In this document: positions 35,736 to 44,828 of the stretch, in pieces
Layout: every line of letters begins with the position of its first letter
Numbering within the stretch: the stretch's first letter is position 1
Assembly (NCBI RefSeq): GCF_001905795.1
Contig: NZ_LIXJ01000041.1
Coordinates: forward strand, 1-54,298
Length of the DNA stretch: 54,298 bases
Direction: 5' to 3'
DNA from: Streptomyces sp. CB01580
GTDB taxonomy: Bacteria > Actinomycetota > Actinomycetes > Streptomycetales > Streptomycetaceae
Notes under the pieces: generated by a model
What the model was told of the DNA's origin: nothing
Databases searched by the model: none
The model's input: the letters and a program-made list of their open reading frames with translations, nothing else
Program-made: the position numbers and the translations under genes

Positions 35736-36171
35736 TTCCGCCCTCCCCTCCAGAGGGCAAATCCTGCATCAGATGGGATCTGATCGCCAAACTCCCAGCT
35801 CAGGCCGCCAGGTTGTAAGAGGATGAAGCCCTCGCCGGACGCTGTCCTGACCTCGTGACCTGCGGTTTCTCGCCCGTCTGATGCAATTCCTGAGGGTTCT
35901 GGTAGAGCGCGCTGGTGGACGCGACCCAGGCGTGATCGGAGTTGCTGTTCAACAGGGCTTGACGTACAGCTCAGGGGCCAAACGCAACGGTGTTGACCGC
36001 CTGTCTCATTCGTGATCAACGACAGCCTCCGCGTACGCGGCGCATGAGGACCGGAAGCGCGACGGTGCATCCACGCACGACCGACCAGGTAGACGGGGCG
36101 CACTGGGAGTTCGACGACACTGCGGACGGTGCCCTCCGCTTCGACCACCATGTCGATGGCCATGAGGACCG
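35736..36171. other. Region upstream of the recombinase operon
   Basis: About 435 bases between the recombinase start and the DeoR stop, with no recognised gene. It should contain the operon promoter and, if the module is mobile, one of its ends. No inverted or direct repeat matching the other side near 31850-31870 was found by eye. A minus-strand stretch (VITVLMAIDMVVEAEGTVRS) is not supported as a gene. Confidence 0.4.
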
Positions 36172-37017
36172 TTATGACCCGTCTCCGTCCGAGGGACCGG
36201 GCATCGCGCTCTCGTGGCGTCGGCCGGTCCGCGGGTACGCATCGTCGCGCACGTGTCCCGGCCGGATGACCCGGCTGCCCGCGGCGGCGAGGGTGCGGGC
36301 CAGTTCCTCGGGCGGCCGTTGATCGGTGATCAGTCCGTCGATGTGCTCCAGGGGTGCCACCCGGTAGGGAGCGATGCGCTGGAACTTGGAGCCGTCGGCG
36401 AGTACGTAGTTGACCGCGGAGTTCTGCATGATGACGCGCCGGACGTGACATTCGTCGAGGTGGAAGTCGGTCAGACCGGCCTCGTCGTGGACGCCGCCGG
36501 AGCCGAGGAACGCCACATCAGCGTAGACGTCCTCGAAGAAGCGCTGGGTCACGGGTCCGGAGAGGGCGAGGTCGCCCCGGCGCATGCGTCCGGCGCTGAG
36601 GTGGACCTCGATGCCGGTGGCCTCGGCCAGTTCGTTGACCACCGGCACCGAACAGGTCAGCACCACACCGGTGAAGTTCTTCGCGAGGGCGCGCGCGACG
36701 TGCATCGCCGTGGTGCCGACGTCGATCACGACCGTCTGCCCCGGCCGGACCAGTTCGGCAGCGAGGGCGCTGATGACCGCTTTCGCCTCCCCGGCGGCGG
36801 AGTTGCGTTCTCTGAACGGGGGCTCGTCACTGAGGTGATCGGTGCGCGTGGCGCCGCCGCGGACCCGCACCAACAGGCCCTTGGACTCCAGCTCGGCGAA
36901 GTCGCGGCGGATGGTTTCGGTGGAGACGTCCAACGTGTCCGCCAATTCGGCGGTCGACACTACGCGACCTTCCTGGATCGCCTGCGAGATCAGGGCATGC
37001 CGTTCGGCTGCAAGCAT
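36172..37017 (-). CDS. DeoR-family transcriptional repressor
   Basis: The protein has 281 residues. ATG 37017 gives the classic start MLAAERHALISQAIQEGRVV. The DeoR helix-turn-helix VSTAELADTLDVSTETIRRD and FAELESKGLLVRVRGGATRT is followed by the sugar-phosphate-isomerase-like DeoRC domain (VVIDVGTTAMHVARAL, FLGSGGVHDEAGLTDFH, VLADGSKFQRIAPYRVAPLE, HIDGLITD). The effector pocket usually binds a phosphorylated sugar, but the divergent genes point to an amide or its product. It is divergent from the symporter gene across a 404-base region with a matched inverted-repeat pair, one copy 26 bases from this start, so it probably autoregulates and represses the operon. Confidence 0.88.
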   Translation of the reverse strand: MLAAERHALISQAIQEGRVVSTAELADTLDVSTETIRRDFAELESKGLLVRVRGGATRTDHLSDEPPFRERNSAAGEAKAVISALAAELVRPGQTVVIDVGTTAMHVARALAKNFTGVVLTCSVPVVNELAEATGIEVHLSAGRMRRGDLALSGPVTQRFFEDVYADVAFLGSGGVHDEAGLTDFHLDECHVRRVIMQNSAVNYVLADGSKFQRIAPYRVAPLEHIDGLITDQRPPEELARTLAAAGSRVIRPGHVRDDAYPRTGRRHESAMPGPSDGDGS

Positions 37018-37042
37018 ATTCAGACCGCCCCTATGGCCAGAT

Positions 37043-37056
37043 GTGGTTTTCTGTGG
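37043..37056. promoter_or_regulatory. Candidate DeoR operator, copy 1
   Basis: GTGGTTTTCTGTGG lies 26 bases upstream of the deoR-type ATG. Its exact reverse complement is at 37270-37283 on the symporter side. The motif is AT-rich against a GC-rich background, as expected of an operator core. Confidence 0.5.
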
Positions 37057-37269
37057 AGAAGTATGTTCTCGGCCTCCGGGTCGGTCAAGGTGGTTCACTT
37101 CGACCGCACCCCAGGGGCTCCGTCGCACGTCGTCCGATCTTCGGGTAACAGCCGCTGGGCTGGCCTTTCTTCGTGGAATCCAGAGGTGGCGGAGAGAGTA
37201 GACGTGGAAGGTCCGGCGGGCAAGCTCTTGTCAAGTGCCACAGGGGCGGTCACTATGACTTCACCCAAC

Positions 37270-37283
37270 CCACAGAAAACCAC
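37270..37283. promoter_or_regulatory. Candidate DeoR operator, copy 2
   Basis: CCACAGAAAACCAC is the exact inverted copy of 37043-37056. It lies 139 bases before the symporter ATG and 213 bases from copy 1. The pair could bind a tetramer and loop the divergent promoters. Confidence 0.5.
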
Positions 37284-37421
37284 GATTGCAGTCAGAAGCG
37301 GTCTTCTTCTGGCTCGCGGCACGCGCACTCCGAACGACCTGGGCTGTCCGGGCACGAGACGCTTCCACCTTCACGGCTGTGGCGCCCTCGTCGAGGAGGC
37401 AGACATGAACTAGGGAGAGTA

Positions 37422-38900
37422 ATGACGGAGAAGTACGCGATGACCATCGCCTTCACCGCTCTGCTGTTTTTCCTCGCCTACCGGTCCTACCGACGCATCA
37501 ACAGCTACCAGGACTACAACCTGGCGGGACGCAAGACCGGTTTCGCCGCCCTCGTGGCCACCTTGGGCGCGGCCGAGTTCAACACCGCCACGCTGATCGG
37601 AGGCGCCTCGGTTGCCTACCTCTACGGCACCGTGGGGGTCTGGTACACGTCGTTCATCTTCGTCTTCGTCTTCAGCATCTACGCCTGGACCGTCGCCAAG
37701 CCCTACCGACGCCTCCAGATATCGACGATCGCGGAGTTCTTCGAACGAAGATTCCCCGGCAGACGGGCGGAGACCACCAGGGCACTCGCCAGCGTGGTGA
37801 CCCTGACCTTCACCTGGATCGCGCCCGCGACCTACCTCGCCGGACTCTCGGTGGTCGTGTCCGTGCTACTCGGTGTGGAACCGCTGGTCACGGTCTGCGT
37901 CATCACGACCCTGTGTCTGGTGCTGTCCCTGGCCGGCGGCTTCATGACAGCCATCTCCTTCGACATCGTCGCCTACGTCATGATTCTCGTCTTCATCCCG
38001 GTGATGTTCTGGATCGGCTACACCAACGCGGGCGGCTTCGACCAACTCAGCAAGGTCTTCGACTCGCAGTACCTGTCGTTCGAACCGATCTGGGACCTGG
38101 AGAACTACGGGTTCGCCGCGATCCTCACCTGGTGCTTCCAGAACATAATGCTGTACGTGGCAGCACCCTGGTACGGGCAGCGCATCTTCTCCGCACGCAA
38201 CGAACGCGTCGCCTACCGGGCCATGTTGGTCAACACGGTGCTGATCGTGGTGCTGTATGCCCTCGTCGCGCTCGCCACCATGTTCAGCCGGGTCCTCATG
38301 CCTGGCCTCGACAAGCCTGAGGAAGCGCTCCCGAGACTGGTCCTGGAGTACACACCGCCCCTCATCCAGGGGCTGATGCTGGTGACCCTGCTGTTGGTCG
38401 GAATCAGCACCATGGTGGCTATCTGGAACTCCGCGGTCTCGATCGTGGTCAACGACCTGCTCAAGAGGTACGCGTTCCGCGAGCGCAGCGACCAGTTCTA
38501 CGTGCGCGCCAGCCGGATCGTGTTCCTGGCACTCGGCCTCTCGACCCTCGTGTTCGCACTCTCTTTCGTCGGCAACATCCTCCTCATCCTGACCTACGTC
38601 TCCGTGTTCACCGCGCTGCTCGCCTTCCCGATCCTGGCAGGCCTGTACTGGAAGCGCTTCACCACGGACGCGGCACTCGGTTCCCTGGTGGTCGGCGTCG
38701 TATACGTCGTCATCGCCCTGCTCGCGGACTTCCCCTACCACCTCGTCAGCCCCGTCGGCATCGCGTTGAGCGCCGTCGTCGGCACGAGTATGACGCTGGC
38801 GGGGGGCCGCAAGGCCATCGATCCACAGGTGGAACGGTTCTTCGCAACCGCCCACGGCACCCACGACACGAAGGGAGCACCGGAGCATGTCGACATCTGA
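37422..38900 (+). CDS. Sodium:solute symporter (SSS family)
   Basis: The protein has 492 residues. ATG 37422 has GGGAGAG 5 bases upstream; the longer in-frame extension lacks a site. About 12-13 membrane helices run through the sequence. Family features are the N-terminal SYQDYNLAGRKTGFAALVAT, then GAAEFNTATLIGGASVAYLY (helix 2 unwound region), GLSVVVSVLLGVEPLVTV, SLAGGFMTAISFDIVAYVMI, and QNIMLYVAAPWYGQRIFSAR with the R-x-F-S-A-R motif. Members import small metabolites such as proline, acetate, urea or sulfonates with Na+. The next gene, overlapping by 14 bases, encodes an amidohydrolase, so an amide-type substrate is likely. Confidence 0.88.
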   Translation: MTEKYAMTIAFTALLFFLAYRSYRRINSYQDYNLAGRKTGFAALVATLGAAEFNTATLIGGASVAYLYGTVGVWYTSFIFVFVFSIYAWTVAKPYRRLQISTIAEFFERRFPGRRAETTRALASVVTLTFTWIAPATYLAGLSVVVSVLLGVEPLVTVCVITTLCLVLSLAGGFMTAISFDIVAYVMILVFIPVMFWIGYTNAGGFDQLSKVFDSQYLSFEPIWDLENYGFAAILTWCFQNIMLYVAAPWYGQRIFSARNERVAYRAMLVNTVLIVVLYALVALATMFSRVLMPGLDKPEEALPRLVLEYTPPLIQGLMLVTLLLVGISTMVAIWNSAVSIVVNDLLKRYAFRERSDQFYVRASRIVFLALGLSTLVFALSFVGNILLILTYVSVFTALLAFPILAGLYWKRFTTDAALGSLVVGVVYVVIALLADFPYHLVSPVGIALSAVVGTSMTLAGGRKAIDPQVERFFATAHGTHDTKGAPEHVDI

Positions 38901-41160
38901 CGGTGCATATCTCCGGCTGAACGAAAACGGCGACGTCCTCGACATCACCGGCTACGCGGACCGGTGGAGCGTACGCCCCGGTGAGCTGATCACTTTCCAC
39001 ATCAGCACCAACCGCGCCGAGTACCGCGCCGAGGTCGTGGAACTGCTCGGCGGGATGACCGACCCCCGCTCAACGGAGCTCCCCGTACGGGAGGTCGGAG
39101 CGGAGTGCGACGGCACCCATCCAGGAGAGATCCAGCGCACCGACACCGGCTCGTACGCCGAACTGCCGCTGCCGGCACAGTGGCTCGCGGAGAATACGTT
39201 CAACGTGCAGCTGCGCTTCCTGCCCACCGTGCCGCAGGCCGGACGCCAACAGGTCCTCTTCCACTCCGGCGACCACGACACCGGGCGGCACCTCGTCGAA
39301 CTGGCCATCGACCCGGAGGGCAGGCTCGGCCTCACCCTCGCCGACACCTCCGGGCAGGTCCGGCTGATCTCGGGCACCGAACTGCACTCCGACTGCTGGT
39401 ACTTCGTCAACCTCACCTACGACGGAGCAGCGGGCCGGGCACGACTCTACGTCGCCCAGACCACGGGCTGGCGGGCCGGAAACGTGCGGGACACCGTCGA
39501 AGCCCCCGCAGCACTGGACTTCAGCGATTCCCTGCTGTCCGGGACGTACATAGCCGGAGCCCCGACACTGATCGATGGCGCCCTCTACCTGGACCGCCAC
39601 TTCAACGGCAAGATCGAGGACCCGCGCTGTCACGGCCGCGCCTTGGACCCCTCTGAGGTGGAAATCGCCCACCGCGGCGGAAGCGTCCAACCGACCGCCC
39701 TCGTGGCCGACTACGACTTCGCGACGGACTTCTCCACCAACCGCCTGCACGACCGCTCGGGCAACCACCACCACGGAACCCTGCACCAAGCCCCCCAACG
39801 GGGTGTGACCGGCAGCCGGTGGGACGGGCGCCACACGGACTTCCGCACCGCGCCCGACCACTACGCGGCGGCCCACTTCCACGAGGACGACCTGGAGGAC
39901 TCCGGGTGGCTGCCCTCGCTCACCTGGACCGTTCCGACCGACACGCCCCCCGGCGCCTACGCACTGCGGCTGCGCGCCGGCGACGAGGTGGACTACATCC
40001 CGTTCTTCGTCCGCCGCCCGGCGGGCAGCCGCGCCAAGGTGCTGTTCCTGGTCCCCACCCTTACCTACCAGGCGTACGCGAACGAGCGGCTCTTCGAGTC
40101 CGGGCTGCAAGAGGACTTCATGGTCCACGACATGACGCTCGCTCCCCAGGACGAGTTCATCGTGCGCCACGACGAGGTCGGCAGATCCCTCTACGACACG
40201 CACACCGACGGCAGCGGCGTCGCCTACTCGTCCCGACTGCGCCCCGTGCTGAACCTCCGTCCGCACTACCACAACTGGTTGTCCGGGCACGTGCGGCACC
40301 TCGCAGCGGATCTCTTCATTCTGGGCTGGCTCCGTTCCCTGGGGGAGGAGTACGACTTCGACGTGGCCCTCGACGAGGACCTGCACCGTGAGGGGCCGGC
40401 CCTGCTCGCGCGGTACAACACCCTGGTGACGGGCTCCCACCCCGAGTACTGGACGCGGGACATGATGGACTCGCTGACCACCTACCTGGCGGATGGCGGG
40501 CGGCTGATGTACCTGGGCGGCAACGGCTTCTACTGGGTCACCAGCGTCTTCGAGGACCGGCCGCACCTCATCGAGGTGCGACGGGGCAACTCCGGCACCA
40601 GGTGCTGGGACTCGCCGCCCGGGGAACTGGTGCACAGCGCGAGCGGTGACCACGGCGGCCTGTGGCGGTTCAACGGCTACGTCCCGCAGCAAGTCGTAGG
40701 CGTCGGCATGGCGGCACAGGGCTGGGGCAAGGCCGCCGGATACCGGCGGTTGGACGACAGCCACGACGAATCGGTCGCCTTCATCTTCGAGGGCATCGCA
40801 CCGGACGAGGTGATCGGGGACTTCGGCTACGTCCTGGGCGGCGCCGCGGGCGACGAGGTCGATCGATTCGGCCTCGATCTGGGCACCCCCGCACACGCGC
40901 TGCGGCTGGCCACGTCGACCAGGCTCGACGACCGCTACCAGATCACCCAGGAAGAGCTGCTGATGACCGCGCCGCGTCAGGGCGGTACCGAGAACGAGCG
41001 GGTGCGCTCCGACCTGACGTACTTCGAGATCGACGGAGGCGGCGCCGTCTTCTCCGTGGGCTCCATCTGCTGGGCGGGCAGCCTCGCCTACCACGGTTTC
41101 GACAACAACGTGGCCCGGATCACCGGCAATGTGCTGGCGAGGTTCGCTCAGGACCGATGA
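38887..41160 (+). CDS. N,N-dimethylformamidase large-subunit-like amidohydrolase
   Basis: The protein has 757 residues, close to the 762 of the known N,N-dimethylformamidase beta chain. Residues about 85-260 form a LamG/concanavalin-like domain (FNVQLRFLPTVPQAGRQQVL, YFVNLTYDGAAGRARLYVAQ). Residues about 370-650 form the catalytic domain with SRAKVLFLVPTLTYQAYANE, SLYDTHTDGSGVAYSSRLRP, VTGSHPEYWTRDMMDS and YLADGGRLMYLGGNGFYWVT. In the characterised enzyme the mononuclear Fe(III) is held by two Tyr and one Glu. Tyr394 (TYQAY), Tyr436 (LYDTH) and Glu520 (HPEYW) are the likely equivalents here. No small alpha-subunit gene was seen. The start overlaps the symporter gene. The real substrate may be another N-substituted amide. 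Confidence 0.8.
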   Translation: MSTSDGAYLRLNENGDVLDITGYADRWSVRPGELITFHISTNRAEYRAEVVELLGGMTDPRSTELPVREVGAECDGTHPGEIQRTDTGSYAELPLPAQWLAENTFNVQLRFLPTVPQAGRQQVLFHSGDHDTGRHLVELAIDPEGRLGLTLADTSGQVRLISGTELHSDCWYFVNLTYDGAAGRARLYVAQTTGWRAGNVRDTVEAPAALDFSDSLLSGTYIAGAPTLIDGALYLDRHFNGKIEDPRCHGRALDPSEVEIAHRGGSVQPTALVADYDFATDFSTNRLHDRSGNHHHGTLHQAPQRGVTGSRWDGRHTDFRTAPDHYAAAHFHEDDLEDSGWLPSLTWTVPTDTPPGAYALRLRAGDEVDYIPFFVRRPAGSRAKVLFLVPTLTYQAYANERLFESGLQEDFMVHDMTLAPQDEFIVRHDEVGRSLYDTHTDGSGVAYSSRLRPVLNLRPHYHNWLSGHVRHLAADLFILGWLRSLGEEYDFDVALDEDLHREGPALLARYNTLVTGSHPEYWTRDMMDSLTTYLADGGRLMYLGGNGFYWVTSVFEDRPHLIEVRRGNSGTRCWDSPPGELVHSASGDHGGLWRFNGYVPQQVVGVGMAAQGWGKAAGYRRLDDSHDESVAFIFEGIAPDEVIGDFGYVLGGAAGDEVDRFGLDLGTPAHALRLATSTRLDDRYQITQEELLMTAPRQGGTENERVRSDLTYFEIDGGGAVFSVGSICWAGSLAYHGFDNNVARITGNVLARFAQDR

Positions 41161-41166
41161 CGACCT

Positions 41167-41201
41167 GTCGTGACGGTGCCCACCGCGGGCACCGTCACGA
41201 C
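41167..41201 (+). terminator. Terminator of the symporter-amidohydrolase operon
   Basis: GTCGTGACGGTGCCC and GGGCACCGTCACGAC form a perfect 15-base stem with a 5-base loop, starting 6 bases after the amidohydrolase stop. Confidence 0.85.
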
Positions 41202-41261
41202 TCGCCGCTCAGGCCAGGCTGCTCTCCCGCAGCGACAGGAAAGCTGACCGAGACGGGCTCG

Positions 41262-41410
41262 CCATGTGGCGGGAGGTCAGCGCGGCCAGCACCGCTCTCG
41301 CCTCGGCGAAACTGCGGCAGTGGATGACCGCGTCGTCGGCATACCGTTCGAAGCGGACGTCCGGGAAGGCCCGGTGCAACCATATATCGAACGCGTAGTG
41401 CATATGCCCT
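41262..41410 (-). pseudogene. ltrA: Group II intron reverse transcriptase, RT-5 fragment
   Basis: The minus-strand frame encodes MHYAFDIWLHRAFPDVRFER, YADDAVIHCRSFAEARAVLA and AL. This is the RT-5 block with its Asp pair from an intron RT of the same lineage as the inner RT at 3369, yet extending past the point where that copy breaks. Only about 48 residues remain. Confidence 0.7.
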
Positions 41411-41954
41411 GCGGCCCGGCGAGCGCCTCGCGCAGGAGGCGAACCCGCTCGCGCATGAACTCTGCGGCGCTTGCGCGTCAGCAGCCCGTACGGCGCACCG
41501 CCGACCGCGAGGGCGGAGACCGCCCCGATCCCGCCGGTCTCGAGCGAGGCAAGGGCTTGGTCGCGGTTCTCCCAGAGGGACTGAAGGGACCGAGCTGTGG
41601 CATCGGGGGCCTGACCGAGGAGGTAACCGGCCTCGGCGGCCGCGCCCTCAGCGTCGTCCGGGCGGTGAGGCGCTGCCACCCGGCCCGGTACGACCGGCGC
41701 CGAACACGGCCTTCCCCCCGGCAGGATGCGTGTGCCCGAACGCCAGAACGTCGCATCGGTGCGCCGGACGCCGTCGAGGTCGCGGCCGGCCAGGACGTGG
41801 CCGATGCCACCGACCAGGCTGCCAGATAAGCGGAGTCGGCCGGCAGGGCGGCAGAGGAGGCCAGGGCAGCCGCTGCAGAGACGTGCCGCGTTGCGCGCGG
41901 CGACGTCAGGGGCAACAAGTCGGCACCGCTGTAACAGTCGCTCCAGCTGAAGCG
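41411..41954. other. Unassigned remnant
   Basis: About 540 bases. A minus-strand frame (LLGQAPDATARSLQSLWENR, ALASLETGGIGAVSALA, then KRRRVHAR) and a neighbouring one (HVSAAAALASSAALPADSAY) have coding-like composition and may be halves of one frameshifted gene. Neither is recognised. Confidence 0.3.
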
Positions 41955-42311
41955 ATGTCCCGTCGGTGGGCAGCAAATGTCGGCGTGGGCAGCGTTGAAG
42001 ATCTGATGGGCCTCCTCGCCGAAGAGTTCGAGCGGCGCCTTCGTACTCTGCAGGAGGCCGGAGAGTTCGTCGACCCGAGGGTCGCGCAGATCGAACGACT
42101 CAAGACCAAGGTCGCCGAGCTCAAGGAACGCCTGGCTCAGCGGGACGAGACCATTGCCGAGCTCGCAACGTTCAAGGAACTCGCCGTCTCGCGCTTGGCC
42201 GCACAGCACGATGAGATCGTGCGTCTACGGGAACAGGCCGCAGCCCTCGGCAACGTCCGCCGCCTGCTGGCCGCCCGCCCAGGAACAGCCCCGTACGGAT
42301 CGTGCAGCTGA
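41955..42311 (+). CDS. Coiled-coil hypothetical protein
   Basis: A 118-residue frame from ATG 41955 (MSRRWAANVGVGSVEDLMGL). A long amphipathic helix spans about residues 25-95 with heptad spacing (VAQIERLKTKVAELKERLAQ, ELAVSRLAAQHDEIVRLREQ). It may be the C-terminal part of a longer DNA-binding protein, as similar tails occur in mobile-element accessory proteins. No function can be assigned and the start is uncertain. Confidence 0.45.
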   Translation: MSRRWAANVGVGSVEDLMGLLAEEFERRLRTLQEAGEFVDPRVAQIERLKTKVAELKERLAQRDETIAELATFKELAVSRLAAQHDEIVRLREQAAALGNVRRLLAARPGTAPYGSCS

Positions 42312-42515
42312 TCCTGACATCTACAGACGTGTCCGAACACGGCGAGGGAGCCCGCCGACGTGGCCTGCCGCGTTCCCTCGCCGTCTGCACCATTGATCTC
42401 TCTCACCCGCCCCCCAGGTTGAGCGTTGTCACCGAAGGTTGGTGACCGCCATAGCCACCTGGCGCCCGCCAGGATCCAGCCGCACGGCGGCTGGACGCGG
42501 ACGCCACCACCGCGA

Positions 42516-42660
42516 TCACACCCCGGAGGTTCCGCCGGCTTGGACCCGGGCCAGCACGCGATCGGCCAACTCCTGCGGCGACAACTCGCCATCCAGGAAC
42601 ACGGTGTCACTGGGCAAGGTGTCGGCAGCGGCCATGCACGGCGCGATCTTCTCTTTGCCG
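42516..42660 (-). pseudogene. C-terminal fragment, possibly of a small P-loop kinase
   Basis: The last 40 codons before the stop at 42516 read MAAADTLPSDTVFLDGELSP and QELADRVLARVQAGG. The ending resembles small nucleotide-kinase-like proteins, but no P-loop is present because upstream sequence is low complexity. Confidence 0.3.
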
Positions 42661-43200
42661 TGATCGTTCACTGAAGGCTGCGGCGGGAGGCGCCCGCGAT
42701 GGTCCGGCCCGGGTTTCGTCCGCCCGAGCCAGGATTTTCGCGGGTGCGGGTGCGGGTGCGGGTGCGGGTGCGGCGGGCTGGCCCGGAGCGCCTGAAGGGT
42801 GATGAACCGGTTCAGGCGCCTCTGCCCGGCCCCTGTGCGAAGCCGGCAGGCAGAGGGCTCTGGCAAGGGCCGTTCGGGAAACCGGGCGCCCCGTCCTGAT
42901 CGCCGGGTCGGGGACGGGTGCCGCTGCTGGCTCCGTAGGCCAGGACGTCGGCGCAGGGCCTGCCCGGCTCGCGGCAGGCCGCCCTTGAGCCACAGGGACC
43001 AGTCCGCGCGATCCGCAGTCCGGGGGCGCTTTGACACCCCTGCGACCGGCGTCGACTGCTTCTCATGCATGGGGTCCCGGCGGGTGCCGCGTCAGGGAGA
43101 CGGTGGCCCAGACCGTCCGGCACCCGTCGCGTCCCACGTGTGTGCCAAGTGCCTGGGTGCAGTTGGCGACGATCCCCAGGCCAGAGACTGTCAAACGAGC
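42661..43200. other. Low-complexity intergenic DNA before ISL3
   Basis: About 540 bases without a supported gene. It contains a hexanucleotide array at 42742-42771. Possible frames are Pro/Ala/Arg-rich without family character. Confidence 0.4.
42742..42771. repeat. (GGGTGC)5 hexanucleotide microsatellite
   Basis: Five perfect tandem copies of GGGTGC (30 bases), preceded by C. Such arrays are rare in Streptomyces and prone to slippage. No supported gene overlaps it. Confidence 0.8.
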
Positions 43201-44828
43201 GGCTCTGGCTCGTAGTCGGTGGTGACGCCGAGTAGCCATCCTTGATCATGATCTTGTGATGGATGTCAACTCCCTTGTGGGAATGGTGTTTTCCGGGCTG
43301 TCGGCTTTGGTCGTCGAGGATGTGGCGAACGGTGGTGACGCGGTGGTGGTCGCGGCCCGCACTCGGGACGTGGCGGTGCCGTGTCCGATGTGCGGGACAC
43401 CGACGGCGAAGGTGCACGGGTATCACCGTCGGACGGTGACGGACGTTCCGGTCGACGGTCGCCAGGTCGTGGTCCACCTTCGCGTTCGGCGGCTGGTCTG
43501 TCCGGCCCTTACCTGTTGGCGGCAGACCTTCCGCGAGCAGATTCCCGGGCTGTTGGAGCGCCATCAGCGCCGCACGGTGCGGCTTGCCTGGCAGATATCC
43601 CAGGTGGCACGGGAGTTATGCGGCAGGGCGGCTGCACGCCTCGCCGGCCTACTGGCCGTGCCCGTCTCCCGCAGCACGGCGCTACGCCATCTGTGGCGCC
43701 TGCCACTGCCGCAGCAGGCGGTCCCGCGCGTGATCGGCGTGGACGACTTCGCCCTGCGCCGCCGCCACCGCTACGCCACCATCATCACGGACGCGAAACC
43801 GGCCAACGCGTCGCGGTCCTGCCCGACCGCGAGGCGGCCACCCTGGAGTCCTGGCTGCGCGAACATCCCGGTATCGAGATCGTGTGCCGTGACGGATCAG
43901 CCACCTACGCCGAGGCCGTCCGCCGCGCCCTGCCCGACGCGGTGCAGGTCAGCGACCGCTGGCACCTCTGGCGCAATCTCTGCGACAAAGTCCTCCTCGA
44001 AGTCCGTGCCCACGCCGGCTGCTGGGCCACCATCAACCCGCCCCGCCCCGGCGGAGTACGCGAGCAGACCACCCGCGAACGCTGGAACAAGATCCACGAT
44101 CTCCTCGGCCAGGGCATCGGCCTGCTCGACTGCTCCCGCCGCCTCTGCCTGGCCCTGAACACCGTCAAACGCTACGCCCGCATGCCCGAACCGCAGGCCC
44201 TGCGCATCGCCCCCGCCTACCGACCCACCCTCGTTGACCCCTACCGCGACCATCTGCGCGCCCGCCGCGCGGCCGATCCGGCAGTCGCTGTCACCCAACT
44301 ACTACGGGAGATCAGGGAGATGGGCTACACCGGCAGCGCCAACCTGCTGGTCCGCTACCTCAACCAGGGCCGCGCTGAAGGCGACCGCCCCGTCACCACC
44401 CCGCGCCACGCCAGCCGCCTCCTGCTCACCGCCCCCGAAAACCTGCGCCCGAAGGAAACAGCCCTGCTGGAGAAGATCACCGGGGCCTGCCCGGAGATGA
44501 CCGCACTCGCCGATCTCGTACGCGGCTTCGCCGCCTTACTGAAACCGGCCGTGGGCAACGACGTCAAACTCACCGAGTGGATCATCGCCGCCCGCGCCGT
44601 CGACCTGCCCCACCTGCGCAGTCTCACCAACGGCCTCGAAATCGACCGGCCCGCCGTGAACGCCGCCCTCACCCTGCCCTACCACAACGGCCGCACCGAA
44701 GGCGTCAACACCCGCACCAAGAGGATCATGAGACAGATGCACGGACGCGCCGGATTCGACCTCCTCCGCCACCGCATCCTCCTGCCATGACAGACACCCA
44801 GCGTCACCACCGACTACGGGCCAGAGCC
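43201..44828 (+). mobile_element. ISL3-family insertion sequence
   Basis: The inverted repeats of about 28 bases begin GGCTCTGGCTCGTAGTCGG at 43201 and end as the complement (CCGACTACGGGCCAGAGCC) at 44828, with one mismatch in that stretch. The expected 8-base duplication is absent (AAACGAGC left, CATACTTC right). The right end truncates a small minus-strand gene and supplies its stop codon. Confidence 0.85.
43256..44790 (+). pseudogene. ISL3-family transposase with one single-base frameshift
   Basis: The N-terminal frame (VEDVANGGDAVVVAARTRDV) carries the zinc finger CPMCGTPTAKVHGYHRR...CPALTC and the first catalytic region IGVDDFALRRRHRYATIITD. At about 43795 one base is missing: GACGCGAAACCGG where GACGCCGAAACCGG would read DAETGQRVAVLPDREAATLE. 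The next frame continues without break through QVSDRWHLWRNLCDKVLLEV to GRTEGVNTRTKRIMRQMHGR, including second Asp and Glu motifs. The only lesion seen is this base, so it is either a recent mutation or a sequencing error. Confidence 0.85.

Noticed and set aside
39070..41094. Minus-strand 674-codon open frame opposite the amidohydrolase
   Set aside because: It has no family motifs and is explained by high third-position GC of the real gene.
42742..42771. CRISPR-like array
   Set aside because: The units are contiguous six-base repeats without spacers, and there are no cas genes.
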